In this document: positions 25,980 to 36,093 of the stretch, piece by piece
Layout of the letters: each line of letters begins with the position of its first letter
Position numbering within the stretch: position 1 is the stretch's first letter
From: Butyrivibrio sp. NC3005
GTDB lineage: Bacteria; Bacillota; Clostridia; Lachnospirales; Lachnospiraceae
Direction of reading: 5' to 3'
Length of the DNA stretch: 64,000 bases
NCBI RefSeq assembly: GCF_000424545.1
Contig: NZ_AUKC01000013.1
Coordinates: 43,361-107,360 of the forward strand
The notes under the pieces: generated by a model
Databases searched by the model: none
What the model saw: the letters and a program-made list of their open reading frames with translations, nothing else
What the model was told of the DNA's origin: nothing
Program-made: the position numbers and the translations under genes

Positions 25980-27398
25980 ATGGATTTTACAAGTGACAAT
26001 GATTTTAGTAATGCATTATCTGAGTATTTGCCGGATATGAATCAGATATCTAACAAAAAATCCGGCGATCATTATGAAATTGTTTCGAAGGTAGCATATT
26101 TATTAGGAATACCTAAAAGGATATTCGATAATGAACATGAACCACCAATGATTGATTATTATAATGAGCTAAATAAAGAGAAAAAAGCAAGAATAATTAG
26201 AAACCTGTGTTCCGCAAGAACACTTCTTGAACGTAATTTCAAGAGAATATGTATCGGTATTCAGCAGGAAGGTAAGAGCATTATGAGTATGCCTGAGTAT
26301 ATACCTTCTAGCATTCTTCAGGAATTATACAATGATGGAATAGATATTTATAAGAATATAAGTGACCCTAGTCCTTTTTTGTTTAATTTGAATCAGAATA
26401 TTAAAAGCAGAATAAATAATTGCAGAGATTTTTTCCCGGATTGGCTTGACTGGGATTACCTGTCTAATATCTTTATTATGCCAGATGGAATGTCTCAGCA
26501 GGGAACAAAAAATGCAGCAGAATTTTATTATTCTAATATGCAGTATTATCCTTATCAGGTGTATATGAACTGGCCTGCTAAAGATGAAGGTAATATTCTT
26601 TATAGTGATTTGAGATTCGTTACACTATTGTATGAGTGGAATAATGATGAATTTTCTAATAAGAGTTTAGTATCTGATGTTAGCGAAAACACAAAGGGCA
26701 ATATTTACAAGTTTATTGAAGAAAGTGATAAATGTATTTTTATAGTAGACTGTGAAAACTCTGATCCTTATAATTTGTGCGCTGCGATAAGAAATCTTGA
26801 TGCTGAAAAATTATCAAAAATTGATAAGATAATTCTATTTGATGATGTTCATGCTGCGTCTGCATGGCAACTTTTAAGCTCATATATTGATATTCCTGTT
26901 GAGTATATTTTGATTGAGAGATTAAAAGATAATAAGTCGCTTGCTGATATGAAGGTCGCAACAAGAACTTGCAAAGAATTCTATTTGAATTCTGTTGATT
27001 CTTTCGTATTAGTATCTAGTGATTCAGATTATTGGGGACTTATGCAGGAACTTCCTCAAGCTAACTTTCTTGTAATGGTTGAACATGATAAGTGTAGTTA
27101 TGCACTAAAAGAAACTTTGATTAATAATAATATTTTTTATTGTTATATTGATGATTTCTATGCTGGAGGCGGCGAGGATATAAAGGGTGAAGCCCTTAAA
27201 AGACAGTTGAGTCGTTCTTTTAAAGAAGCATTTAATGTTAATCTCAACACTATTATGCATGATGCTTTGGCTAAAACACGTATTGAAATGTCAGAAGATG
27301 AAATAAATAATTTTATTAAGCGCAAACTTAAGAATCAACTTAAGCTTGAAATTAGTGACGAAGGAGATGTTGAGCTAGTATATCGTGGTTGCAAGTAA
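25980..27398 (+). CDS. NYN/PIN-like domain protein, function unknown
   Basis: 472 residues from the ATG with GGGAGG upstream. The N-terminal half has no fold I recognise. The second half looks like a NYN (PIN-like) ribonuclease domain: IFIVDCENSDPYNL (first acidic strand), KIDKIILFDDVHAASAW, and VLVSSDSDYWGLMQELP with the SDSD acidic cluster. Such domains usually cleave RNA with a metal ion. It starts 13 bases after metA and may be co-transcribed. No signal peptide or membrane segments. Nuclease activity is inferred from the acidic residues only. Confidence 0.65.
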   Translation: MDFTSDNDFSNALSEYLPDMNQISNKKSGDHYEIVSKVAYLLGIPKRIFDNEHEPPMIDYYNELNKEKKARIIRNLCSARTLLERNFKRICIGIQQEGKSIMSMPEYIPSSILQELYNDGIDIYKNISDPSPFLFNLNQNIKSRINNCRDFFPDWLDWDYLSNIFIMPDGMSQQGTKNAAEFYYSNMQYYPYQVYMNWPAKDEGNILYSDLRFVTLLYEWNNDEFSNKSLVSDVSENTKGNIYKFIEESDKCIFIVDCENSDPYNLCAAIRNLDAEKLSKIDKIILFDDVHAASAWQLLSSYIDIPVEYILIERLKDNKSLADMKVATRTCKEFYLNSVDSFVLVSSDSDYWGLMQELPQANFLVMVEHDKCSYALKETLINNNIFYCYIDDFYAGGGEDIKGEALKRQLSRSFKEAFNVNLNTIMHDALAKTRIEMSEDEINNFIKRKLKNQLKLEISDEGDVELVYRGCK

Positions 27399-27481
27399 TA
27401 AAAATACGTTTGCGTATTAACGAAATTTGGTATAAAATTAATCTGTAGCGGTGTTATCATTATGAAAAGGAGACAAAAGTA

Positions 27482-27958
27482 ATGGCTCTAGCTATGGATG
27501 AAGAAAAGAATACTGCGAAGGAAGTTAAGACTAGAAAGAAAACCAAACGAACTAGAGAACTTCTAGAAGAAGCTGATCGTCAGATGGAAGAAATTAAAAC
27601 TCAGAAAAGAGATTTAGCTGCGCAGTTACAGGACCTTCAAAAAAAAGCGGAGGAACTTGGTGACAAGTATGCTGTCGGAATTAAAGTTGAACACAATATG
27701 TATGGAAAAGGTGAGATTATAAGGCAGGATGGAAAATACATTGAAGTAGACTTTAATGGCGTAGTAAAAAAATTTGTTCTTCCTGGTGCGATTGCGGATA
27801 AACATCTTTCGGTTGAGGATGAAAATTTGTTGGACTATTTCATGAAGAGTAATGATATTCATGTTAATTTGCTGAAAACAAAGATGCAGCTTCGATCCGC
27901 TGAATTTGCAATTGAAAGACAAACTGAATATATTGAAAAGTTAAATGAGAAAGCTTAA
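27482..27958 (+). CDS. Coiled-coil protein with a Tudor-like domain
   Basis: 158 residues. A basic N-terminus and coiled coil (about 25-62, RELLEEADRQMEEIKTQ) precede a small beta domain, VGIKVEHNMYGKGEIIRQDG, ending KYIEVDFNGVVKKF. The VxHxxxGxGxI...VxF pattern resembles the Tudor-like C-terminal module of UvrD/PcrA helicases, which contacts RNA polymerase. A second helical stretch follows. The function is unknown; a nucleic-acid or polymerase contact is a guess from that resemblance. A strong terminator follows. Confidence 0.65.
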   Translation: MALAMDEEKNTAKEVKTRKKTKRTRELLEEADRQMEEIKTQKRDLAAQLQDLQKKAEELGDKYAVGIKVEHNMYGKGEIIRQDGKYIEVDFNGVVKKFVLPGAIADKHLSVEDENLLDYFMKSNDIHVNLLKTKMQLRSAEFAIERQTEYIEKLNEKA

Positions 27959-27969
27959 CTGATTATTTT

Positions 27970-28003
27970 AAAACTCCCGTAGCAAATGCTATGGGAGTTT
28001 TTT
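27970..28003. terminator. Bidirectional terminator between convergent genes
   Basis: AAAACTCCCGTAGC / GCTATGGGAGTTTT with an AAAT loop and T-runs on both strands. It ends the Tudor-like gene and the convergent activase gene. Confidence 0.85.
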
Positions 28004-28045
28004 AGAAAAATATTAAACAATATCGGTAAGCTAACAATAAAAAAA

Positions 28046-31000
28046 TTAGCTTGTCTTTTTCTGATCTTTAAGTTTATTATTTGCAGAAGCAAGCATTAAC
28101 TTGATTCGATTAAGCTGGTTAACTTCGGATGCACCTGGATCATAATCAATAGCAACAATATTTGTTCCAGGATATTTTTTTCTAAGTGCTTTTATAACAC
28201 CCTTACCAACAACATGGTTTGGAAGACATCCAAATGGCTGAGTGCAGACGATATTTGGAACATCTTCTTTTATGAGCTCAATCATTTCACCTGTCAAGAA
28301 CCAACCTTCACCAGTCTGATTACCAATATTAACAATTGGTTTAGCATATTCTACAAGATCGTATATATTGCTCATTCCAGTGAAGTGGACGCTGTTTCTA
28401 AGAGCTTTATCAGCAGGACTTCTAAGTTTTCCAAGAGCCCAGATGGCAAATCTCATTAATTTTGCAGCAGATTTGCTTGTCCCAAGATATTCTGCTTTAT
28501 AAATCTGATCATAGAAACAGTAGAGCATAAAGTCGAGAAGATCTGGAACAACAGCTTCAGCACCTTCTTTTTCGAGTAGGTCAACCAAGTGATTATTAGC
28601 TGCAGGAGCAAATTTTACAAGAATTTCGCCTACAATACCAACTCTTGGTTTTACTTCGTCAGTGATTGGAATATTATCAAAATCTTTAATCATATCACGA
28701 CAAATCTTTTTAAATTTTCTGTGACTTAAATGCTTGGCAGAAACAAATTCCTGACATATAGCAGTCCATTTTGCATGAATTTCTTCAGTAGAACCCTTGA
28801 CTTCTTCGTATGGTCTCATACGATATACACATCGCATAATAATGTCACCGAGAACAGCACCATATGCGCAACGTTTTAACATATCAAAATTGATATTAAA
28901 TCCAGGGTTTGACTCAAGTTTGCTAAGGTTAATGGAAATAACAGGCACCTGTTCCATTCCTGCTTTCTTCAAGGCTCTTCTTATAAATCCAACATAGTTG
29001 GTAGCACGACAGCCACCACCAGTCTGAGACATAAGTACAGCTGTTCTATTAAGGTCATATTCGCCTGAGCTTAGTGCATCCATAATCTGACCTACAACCC
29101 AGAGAGAAGGGTAACAGGCGTCATTATTAACGTATTTTAGACCCATATCGATAGCATTCTTATTGTCGTTTTGCATAACAATAAGGTTATAGCCACAAGC
29201 TCTCATAGCTGACTCTAAGATGTCAAAGTGGATAGGAGACATCTGCGGGCACAAGATTGTATAGTTCTGAGCCTGCATTTCTTTTGTATAGATAACTCTA
29301 TGGTTTGCACAATCGCGTACAACTGCATGTTTTCCTTCTTCTTTACGAGCTCTTATAGCAGCCAAAAGTGATCTTACTCTAATACGTGCAGCACCAAGGT
29401 TGTTTACTTCGTCAATCTTCAGGCAGGTATAAATCTTGTCTGAACCATTAAGAATATCTGCAACCTGATCAGTAGTAACAGCATCAAGACCGCATCCAAA
29501 AGAGTTGAGCTGAATAAGGTCAAGATCATCTCTTGTACGAACATATGCTGCAGCTGCATAAAGTCTTGAGTGATACATCCACTGATCTGATACGATAAGC
29601 GGACGCTCAGGCTTTCCAAGATGTGAAATAGAGTCTTCGGTTAATACAGCAGCTCCATAGGAACAAATCATATCTGGAATACCATGATTTATTTCAGGAT
29701 CAACATGGTATGGTCTTCCTGCAAGAACAATACCATGACGGTTGTTTGCTTTTAACCATTCAAGAGTTTCTTCACCCTTTTCGCGGATATCATCTCTGCA
29801 CTTTTGCATCTCTTTCCAAGCTTTTTCAACAGCATCTCTTACTTCTGTTTCTGGAAGATCGCTGAATTCTTTGAGAATACCAATTAGTGCTGTGTCCATA
29901 GAAGCGAAAGATAAAAATGGTGCACGAAGCTTCATGTTACCAGATGTTATTGCTTCAACGTTATTTTTAATGTTTTCTGGATAAGAAGTAACAATAGGAC
30001 AGTTATAGTGGTTGGTTGCCCCTTTAACTTCTTCTCTTTCGTAGTAAATACCAGGGTAGAAGATAAAATCTACACCTTTATGAATAAGCCATTCAATGTG
30101 CCCGTGACTTATCTTTGCAGGATAACATTCAGATTCTGAAGGGATACTTTCAATACCCATTTCATAAACCTGATGGGATGATCTAGGTGAGAGCACTACC
30201 TGATATCCAAGATTTGTAAAGAATGTGAACCAAAATGGATAGTTCTCATACATATTCAGAACTCTTGGAATTCCAACAGTTCCTCTTGTGGCTTTATCTG
30301 CAGTTAAAGGTGTATATCCAAATACACGCTTGTATTTATAATCAAAAAGATTTGGAATGCCCTCCGCATTTTTAACTTTACCAAGACCTCTTTCACAACG
30401 GTTTCCTGAAATGTGTTGACGGCCTCCAGTAAATTTATTGATTGTAAGTCGACAGTGATTAGTACATCCCTGACATGTGGTCATACTGCTTGAATACTCA
30501 AGTGAATTTATTTCATCGATTCCAAGCATTTTTGTTTCATAGTCAGGATTTGCCTGAAAACGTCTTCTTGCTATGAGTGCAGCACCAAATGCCCCCATAA
30601 TACCTGCAATATCAGGTCGTATAACTTCGGCACCAGAAATAAGTTCGAATGCACGAAGTACAGCATCGTTGTAGAATGTTCCGCCCTGAACAACGATGTT
30701 TTTGCCGAGTGCCTTGGCATCGGATACTTTTATTACCTTAAAAAGAGCATTTTTAATAACAGAATAGGCAAGACCTGCAGAAATATCATCAACTCCAGCG
30801 CCTTCTTTCTGAGCCTGTTTTACCTTGGAATTCATGAAAACAGTACATCTAGTTCCAAGATCAATAGGATGCTTTGCAAATAAAGCTGCTTTTGCAAAAT
30901 CCTGAACACTGTAATTAAGTGACTTGGCAAAAGTCTCTATAAAAGAACCACATCCGGATGAGCAAGCTTCATTAAGCTGAACAGAATCGACTGCTTTATT

Positions 31001-32302
31001 TTTGATGCGGATACATTTCATATCCTGTCCGCCTATATCAACAATGCAATCAACGTTTGGATCAAAGAATGCAGCTGCATTGTAATGTGCGATAGTTTCT
31101 ACTTCTCCGTCATCTAGCTGGAAAGCAGACTTCATCAATGATTCACCATAACCAGTAGAACATGCTCTTGCAATTTTTACTCCTTCAGGCATAAGTTTAT
31201 AAATCTCCTGAATTGAGCTGATAGCAGTTTTTAACGGAGAACCGTTATTACTCGAATAAAAAGAATAGAGAAGATCTCCATCTTCTGAAACAAGTGCGCA
31301 TTTAGTTGTGGTAGAACCTGCATCGATTCCAAGATATGCATTACCCTTGTAGTTTCCGAGATTTGCTGTTTTTACTTTATGTCTATCCTGGCGAGAGCGG
31401 AATGCGTCATAATCATCTTTGCTTGGGAAAAGAGGATTCATACGAGCTACTTCAAACTGCATATGGATTTCATGAGAAAGTTTCTCTAAAAGCTCTGATA
31501 CAGTAGTAAAACTGCCCTCCATAGCATTCATCGCAGATCCCATTGCTGCAAAAAGATGAGAATTATCAACGTCAATTGTATGCTCGTCATCCAATTTTAA
31601 AGTTCTAATGAAAGCTTTTTTTAATTCTGACTGAAAATGAAGAGGTCCACCTAAAAAAGCTACATGACCACGAATTGGTTTTCCGCATGCAAGACCGGAA
31701 ATAGTCTGGTTAACAACAGCCTGATAGATTGATGCTGACAAATCTTCTTTGGTCGCACCATCGTTGATAAGTGGCTGTATATCTGTTTTTGCAAATACAC
31801 CACAGCGTGCGGCAATAGTGTAAAGCGATTTGTAATTTTTGGCATATTCATTAAGACCAGCTGCATCTGTTTGCAATAAAGATGCCATCTGATCGATGAA
31901 AGAACCTGTACCACCAGCACAAATTCCATTCATTCTCTGTTCAACGTTTCCATCTTCAAAGTAGATAATCTTTGCATCTTCACCACCAAGTTCGATTGCA
32001 ACATCTGTTTTTGGTGCAATCTCCTTTAATGAAGTAGCAACAGCGACTACCTCCTGAACAAAAGGTATGTTAAGCGCTGTGGCCATATTCATACCACCGG
32101 AACCAGTTATAACAGGGTGTATTGTAACATTGCCAACAGAATTTGAAACTTCTTCAACAAGAAGAGCCAAAGTCTCTCTGATGTTCGCATAATGTCTTTT
32201 ATAATCGGAAAAAAGAAGCTTGTGATTTGGGTCCAGAAGAGCAACTTTAACAGTTGTGGAGCCAACGTCAATGCCAAGCGTGTAGTCCTTCGAAATCATC
32301 AT
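28046..32302 (-). CDS. Giant acyl-CoA dehydratase activase-related protein (tandem BadF/BadG ATPase plus DUF2229 and HgdB-like domains)
   Basis: 1418 residues. Two ASKHA ATPase domains lie in tandem: GIDVGSTTVKVALLD with ELGGEDAK and NGICAGGTGSF, then GIDAGSTTTKCALV with DIGGQDMK and NEACSSGCGSF. The Cys pair of the second resembles the [4Fe-4S] ligands of 2-hydroxyglutaryl-CoA dehydratase activase. About 690-1000 is DUF2229-like, and the C-terminal third resembles the HgdB dehydratase component (QPFGCLPNHVVGKG). Fused activases of this size are common in Firmicutes but their substrate is unknown; an ATP-driven low-potential electron donor is the general idea. GGAGG precedes the ATG. Confidence 0.9.
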   Translation of the reverse strand: MMISKDYTLGIDVGSTTVKVALLDPNHKLLFSDYKRHYANIRETLALLVEEVSNSVGNVTIHPVITGSGGMNMATALNIPFVQEVVAVATSLKEIAPKTDVAIELGGEDAKIIYFEDGNVEQRMNGICAGGTGSFIDQMASLLQTDAAGLNEYAKNYKSLYTIAARCGVFAKTDIQPLINDGATKEDLSASIYQAVVNQTISGLACGKPIRGHVAFLGGPLHFQSELKKAFIRTLKLDDEHTIDVDNSHLFAAMGSAMNAMEGSFTTVSELLEKLSHEIHMQFEVARMNPLFPSKDDYDAFRSRQDRHKVKTANLGNYKGNAYLGIDAGSTTTKCALVSEDGDLLYSFYSSNNGSPLKTAISSIQEIYKLMPEGVKIARACSTGYGESLMKSAFQLDDGEVETIAHYNAAAFFDPNVDCIVDIGGQDMKCIRIKNKAVDSVQLNEACSSGCGSFIETFAKSLNYSVQDFAKAALFAKHPIDLGTRCTVFMNSKVKQAQKEGAGVDDISAGLAYSVIKNALFKVIKVSDAKALGKNIVVQGGTFYNDAVLRAFELISGAEVIRPDIAGIMGAFGAALIARRRFQANPDYETKMLGIDEINSLEYSSSMTTCQGCTNHCRLTINKFTGGRQHISGNRCERGLGKVKNAEGIPNLFDYKYKRVFGYTPLTADKATRGTVGIPRVLNMYENYPFWFTFFTNLGYQVVLSPRSSHQVYEMGIESIPSESECYPAKISHGHIEWLIHKGVDFIFYPGIYYEREEVKGATNHYNCPIVTSYPENIKNNVEAITSGNMKLRAPFLSFASMDTALIGILKEFSDLPETEVRDAVEKAWKEMQKCRDDIREKGEETLEWLKANNRHGIVLAGRPYHVDPEINHGIPDMICSYGAAVLTEDSISHLGKPERPLIVSDQWMYHSRLYAAAAYVRTRDDLDLIQLNSFGCGLDAVTTDQVADILNGSDKIYTCLKIDEVNNLGAARIRVRSLLAAIRARKEEGKHAVVRDCANHRVIYTKEMQAQNYTILCPQMSPIHFDILESAMRACGYNLIVMQNDNKNAIDMGLKYVNNDACYPSLWVVGQIMDALSSGEYDLNRTAVLMSQTGGGCRATNYVGFIRRALKKAGMEQVPVISINLSKLESNPGFNINFDMLKRCAYGAVLGDIIMRCVYRMRPYEEVKGSTEEIHAKWTAICQEFVSAKHLSHRKFKKICRDMIKDFDNIPITDEVKPRVGIVGEILVKFAPAANNHLVDLLEKEGAEAVVPDLLDFMLYCFYDQIYKAEYLGTSKSAAKLMRFAIWALGKLRSPADKALRNSVHFTGMSNIYDLVEYAKPIVNIGNQTGEGWFLTGEMIELIKEDVPNIVCTQPFGCLPNHVVGKGVIKALRKKYPGTNIVAIDYDPGASEVNQLNRIKLMLASANNKLKDQKKTS

Positions 32303-32336
32303 TTAACCTCCATGCTACCTCTAAACATACTTGTTG

Positions 32337-32365
32337 ATTATAAATCACGAGTAAGCTTTTTTCAA
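32337..32365 (-). promoter_or_regulatory. Promoter of the activase gene
   Basis: Minus strand: TTGAAA, 17-base spacer, TATAAT, about 35 bases before the start codon. A close match to the sigma-A consensus. Confidence 0.7.
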
Positions 32366-32430
32366 CTATTATTGAATTTTGGTTAAATTTATAAAAAAAC
32401 TTTAAAAAGTATAAAATAAAGTGTGTCGCG

Positions 32431-32459
32431 TTTACTTTTATATGCAGAAATGGTAAAAT
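32431..32459 (+). promoter_or_regulatory. Promoter of the rhomboid-like gene
   Basis: TTTACT, 17-base spacer, TAAAAT, about 60 bases before the gene at 32521. Divergent from the activase promoter. Confidence 0.55.
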
Positions 32460-32520
32460 CGAATTATTGCGATTGATGTTAATTCATGGTTGCAGGTAGT
32501 TTGAAAATGGAGAGAATACT

Positions 32521-33465
32521 ATGCTTAATAGATTAGAAAGAAAGTATGGAAAGTATGCTATAAGTAATTTGACAATCAAACTTTTGATTGTATATGCAGT
32601 AGGGTATCTGCTTATGAATGTTGGATTTAATGTTGGTTATTTGACGTTTGATCCTTATGAAATATTTCACGGACAGATTTGGAGAATTGTTTCATGGATT
32701 TTGATTCCGACAAGTGGTGGCAATAGCACAAGTGACATTATGTTGTTTGCTATTTCGATACTTCTGTTTTATCTTCCGGTTGGTAGATTGTTAGAGAGAG
32801 TATGGGGGGATTTTAGATACAATCTGTACATATTGAGTGGTTTTGTATTTACAATGCTCGGAAGTCTTATTATGTACTTTGTACTGACTTTGTCATTTGG
32901 AAGTGGAAGCGCTGTTCTTATCGGACCACTTATTGGAGCTTGTACCACTACATATTTTGTAACAATGTCTATAGTGCTTGCTTATGCATTTACATTTCCA
33001 GATGCAACAATGCTGTTCATGTTCATTCTTCCAGTTCAGATGAAATGGTTTGGAATGTTATATGGAGCATATTTTACATACGTATTTGGAAGCAACATTT
33101 TTAATTTCATAAAGACCGGTCAGTTTGCTTATCTTGTAATAGCAGTAATAATTGTTTGCTCCTTTATAAATTTCGCAATTTTCTATTTCCTTACCAGAAA
33201 GGGAAATAGAAGAGGTGGTGTTGCTTTCAAGAACAACATACAAAAAAACTTTCATAAGTCACTTATGAAAGAGAAAAAGTCGAGAGAAGAGAAAAACAGT
33301 GTAAATGTTAAGATGACACCTAAAGGACATCCTATTCATAAGTGTGCAGTCTGTGGAAAGACAGAAGCTGATGATCCTAATGCAGAATTTAGATTCTGTT
33401 CTAAGTGCAATGGCAATTATGAATACTGTCAGGATCATCTCTTTACACATGTGCATGTTAAATAA
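32521..33465 (+). CDS. Rhomboid/Derlin-like membrane protein with C-terminal zinc-ribbon
   Basis: 314 residues. About six hydrophobic helices (18-235) carry the rhomboid-superfamily look: GQIWRIVSWILIP, then LLERVWGDFRYNLYI. The GxSG serine motif and catalytic His are not evident, so it is probably an inactive pseudo-rhomboid, as in Derlins. A cytosolic tail holds CAVCGKTEADDPNAEFRFC plus a nearby SKC, a four-Cys zinc-ribbon pattern, and ends with His-rich QDHLFTHVHVK. Function unknown; membrane-protein quality control is a family-based guess. Confidence 0.7.
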   Translation: MLNRLERKYGKYAISNLTIKLLIVYAVGYLLMNVGFNVGYLTFDPYEIFHGQIWRIVSWILIPTSGGNSTSDIMLFAISILLFYLPVGRLLERVWGDFRYNLYILSGFVFTMLGSLIMYFVLTLSFGSGSAVLIGPLIGACTTTYFVTMSIVLAYAFTFPDATMLFMFILPVQMKWFGMLYGAYFTYVFGSNIFNFIKTGQFAYLVIAVIIVCSFINFAIFYFLTRKGNRRGGVAFKNNIQKNFHKSLMKEKKSREEKNSVNVKMTPKGHPIHKCAVCGKTEADDPNAEFRFCSKCNGNYEYCQDHLFTHVHVK

Positions 33466-33556
33466 AAAATAAAGATATAATGTTTTTTTAGATATAGTAT
33501 TAAAATGTTTTTTGATGCTTAATACATAAAGATATAAGAAGGAATATATTTACATA

Positions 33557-34300
33557 ATGGATAATTTGCAGAAAGAATTTACAAAAAGACTTGAACGTCT
33601 AACAGAAAAAAAGAAACTAGAAGGTGAAGTTACAGGCAAGGATATCGAGCTTGAGTTTGAAGGCCTCGACTTAAGTGATGCACAGCTGGAAATTGCTAAA
33701 AATTTTTTACTTTCAGATAAAGTAGATGATAATGATAATAAAGATAAATCTGATTTGCTTACAGAAGAAGAGCAGGCATATCTTAAGGAGTATGAAGAAA
33801 GCCTTTCTTTTCTTGAAGAGGCAACAGAAGATGAAATTATCGGACATACTATTGCGGCAATGTCAGGTGATAGAACTGCTCAGCAGAAGCTTATCGAGAT
33901 TTATCTTCCACTTGTTCCGGAAATTGCTAGAATGTACGCTCAGCAGGGTGTATACATTGAGGATCTGGTAGGTGAAGGTAATGTAGCACTTACAAGAGGT
34001 GTTACAATGCTTGATGTTATTGAAAAGCCTGAAGAAGGCAAATCATACATTACTAAGTTTATAATGGATGCTATGGAAGAAGCTGTTTCAGACAGTCTTG
34101 ACGAAGATGCTAGGGGTCAGAAAGCAGTCGAGGCAGTTAATGAAGTTGCTGATAAAGCAAATGAACTTTCGAAAGAACTTAATCGAAAGGTTACTGTTGA
34201 AGAGATTATGAAAGAAACTGGGTGGGATAAAGAAAAAATAATTGATGCAATTCTTATGACGGGTAATAAGATTGAATCAATAGATTACGAGGAAAACTAG
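33557..34300 (+). CDS. Sigma-70-domain protein lacking region 4
   Basis: 247 residues. An acidic N-terminal half of about 90 residues precedes a sigma-70 region 2-like segment (IEIYLPLVPEIARMYAQQGV then YIEDLVGEGNVALTRGV) and a region 3-like helix-turn-helix (LNRKVTVEEIMKETGWDKEK). The -10-reading residues are poorly kept and no region 4 follows, so a working sigma factor is unlikely; a polymerase-binding regulator is possible. It ends 5 bases before the FIST-GGDEF gene, so the two are co-transcribed. Confidence 0.7.
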   Translation: MDNLQKEFTKRLERLTEKKKLEGEVTGKDIELEFEGLDLSDAQLEIAKNFLLSDKVDDNDNKDKSDLLTEEEQAYLKEYEESLSFLEEATEDEIIGHTIAAMSGDRTAQQKLIEIYLPLVPEIARMYAQQGVYIEDLVGEGNVALTRGVTMLDVIEKPEEGKSYITKFIMDAMEEAVSDSLDEDARGQKAVEAVNEVADKANELSKELNRKVTVEEIMKETGWDKEKIIDAILMTGNKIESIDYEEN

Positions 34301-34305
34301 TAACA

Positions 34306-36093
34306 ATGAAACAGTTCTTTTACTCGATTGCGGGGATGCAACTGAAAAAATCATTATTTTATGAATCAGAAGATTATTTTCGTTCACATGTATGTTCATC
34401 AATAGTTGCACATGTGTTTGTGGGAAATATGGAACCTTTAAAGGCTTATGAATTTATAAAACCTTTAAAGGAAATTTTTCCGGGAATCGTGATAGTCGGT
34501 GCTAGTGCGACAGGAACCATTTTAAAAGGTGGAATCAGGGAGCAGCAAACTTCTATTTCTATTTCTTTTTTCGAATCTACACGAGTCAAAACTACGATTT
34601 ACAGCGCTAAAGATAAGAAATTATTTAATACAGGTTGGTTAATCAGTTCATTAGCTAATACTGAAAAACAATGTAAAGCGATTGAGATTCAGGTAGCTAC
34701 TCACAATGGACTTAACGTTAACGATCTTTTTGATGGAATGGAAGCGCTGAATCCTAATATAGCAGTTTTTGGTGGAGCTGCAGGCAAGTATACTTGCATT
34801 TCTGAGACGTTTGTTTTTAACGAAAATGATCTTTCAACATTTGGTATATTAGCAGTTTTTTATTGTGGTGCTGAATTCGAAATTGAAATTACTCATGCCC
34901 TCGGATGGAAGGAACTCGGACATGTAATGATTATCACTAAGTCTGTGGGGCAAGATCTTTATGAAATTGATGGTGAACCTGCATTTAATGTATATAAAAG
35001 ATATCTTAATATAGATAACGATGAAACGTTTGCAGATAATGCTCTAGAGTTTCCTCTTATGTATAAGGATGTTGATATAGACATTGCGCGAATTCCTCTT
35101 TGGTGCAGCGAGGATGGAATGCTTCATCTTGGCGGAGGCGTGAAGGAGGGAGATGAATTAAGACTTGGATATGGTGATCCGGCAGCTATAAAAAATGCTT
35201 TATATGAAGCAAGAGAAAAAGAACGAGTTTTTAGACCTCAGGGTATTATTATTTATTCTTGTAAAACTAGAAAGAGTTTTTGGAAAGGGGATATTGACCA
35301 AGAACTTCTTCCTTTTGAAAAAATCTCACCTATTTTTGGATACTATACTTTTGGAGAATATATTCGAATAAAGAAAAAGATTTATATATGTAATGCTGCA
35401 CTTGTGGCAATTGGCATTCGTGAGGGCGAGCCTGTCGGAGACATTCTTCCTAAAGAAGAAAATGTTTATAACAAAAAGGTTGGTTCGACTCTTTCCATGG
35501 TTGAAAGGCTTGTGACATTTATCAGAGCAACGACCGCTGAACTTGAACTTTCTTATGAAAAGCTTGAAAGGGCTAATAAGAAACTTGAGCAGCTTGCAAA
35601 TGTAGATGCGCTTACTGGAATTTATAATAGACGTTCAATTGAGGAAATAATGAAAAGCATGATTTTCGAGCAGGAAGAGTCAGATGAATCCGGTTATATA
35701 CTTTTACTTGATATTGATCATTTCAAAAAAGTCAATGATACATATGGCCATGATGTAGGAGATAAAGTATTAAGGAAAGTTGCTAGTGTTATCAAACATG
35801 CTCTAAGAGGTAATTCAATGATTGGACGATGGGGCGGAGAAGAATTCCTTATCGTAATGGTTAGAAAAAATCAGGAAGAAGCTTTGAAAGATGCAGAGAA
35901 TATTCGCACAATTATTGAAGAAACAGATTTTAATCCTGTTCCTAAGATTACAATTTCAATCGGACTTGTAAATGCTTTGAAAAAAGAATCGATGATAGAT
36001 ATTTATAAACGAGTTGATGGTGCATTGTATGATGCTAAAAATGGTGGAAGAAATCAGGTTTCTACTGACTGGAGAAAGAAAAACGCAGTGTGA
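34306..36093 (+). CDS. FIST-domain diguanylate cyclase
   Basis: 595 residues. FIST_N (about 30-210) and FIST_C (about 215-375) form a cytosolic small-ligand sensor; a short coiled coil (TTAELELSYEKLERANKKLE) leads into a GGDEF domain (NVDALTGIYNRRSIEE, DIDHFKKVNDTYGHDVGD, RWGGEEFLIVM). The GGEEF active site is intact, so c-di-GMP synthesis from GTP is predicted. The RxxD product-inhibition site reads RGNS, so feedback inhibition is probably lost. FIST domains are thought to bind amino acids. Co-transcribed with the sigma-like gene; a c-di-GMP riboswitch follows. Confidence 0.88.
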   Translation: MKQFFYSIAGMQLKKSLFYESEDYFRSHVCSSIVAHVFVGNMEPLKAYEFIKPLKEIFPGIVIVGASATGTILKGGIREQQTSISISFFESTRVKTTIYSAKDKKLFNTGWLISSLANTEKQCKAIEIQVATHNGLNVNDLFDGMEALNPNIAVFGGAAGKYTCISETFVFNENDLSTFGILAVFYCGAEFEIEITHALGWKELGHVMIITKSVGQDLYEIDGEPAFNVYKRYLNIDNDETFADNALEFPLMYKDVDIDIARIPLWCSEDGMLHLGGGVKEGDELRLGYGDPAAIKNALYEAREKERVFRPQGIIIYSCKTRKSFWKGDIDQELLPFEKISPIFGYYTFGEYIRIKKKIYICNAALVAIGIREGEPVGDILPKEENVYNKKVGSTLSMVERLVTFIRATTAELELSYEKLERANKKLEQLANVDALTGIYNRRSIEEIMKSMIFEQEESDESGYILLLDIDHFKKVNDTYGHDVGDKVLRKVASVIKHALRGNSMIGRWGGEEFLIVMVRKNQEEALKDAENIRTIIEETDFNPVPKITISIGLVNALKKESMIDIYKRVDGALYDAKNGGRNQVSTDWRKKNAV

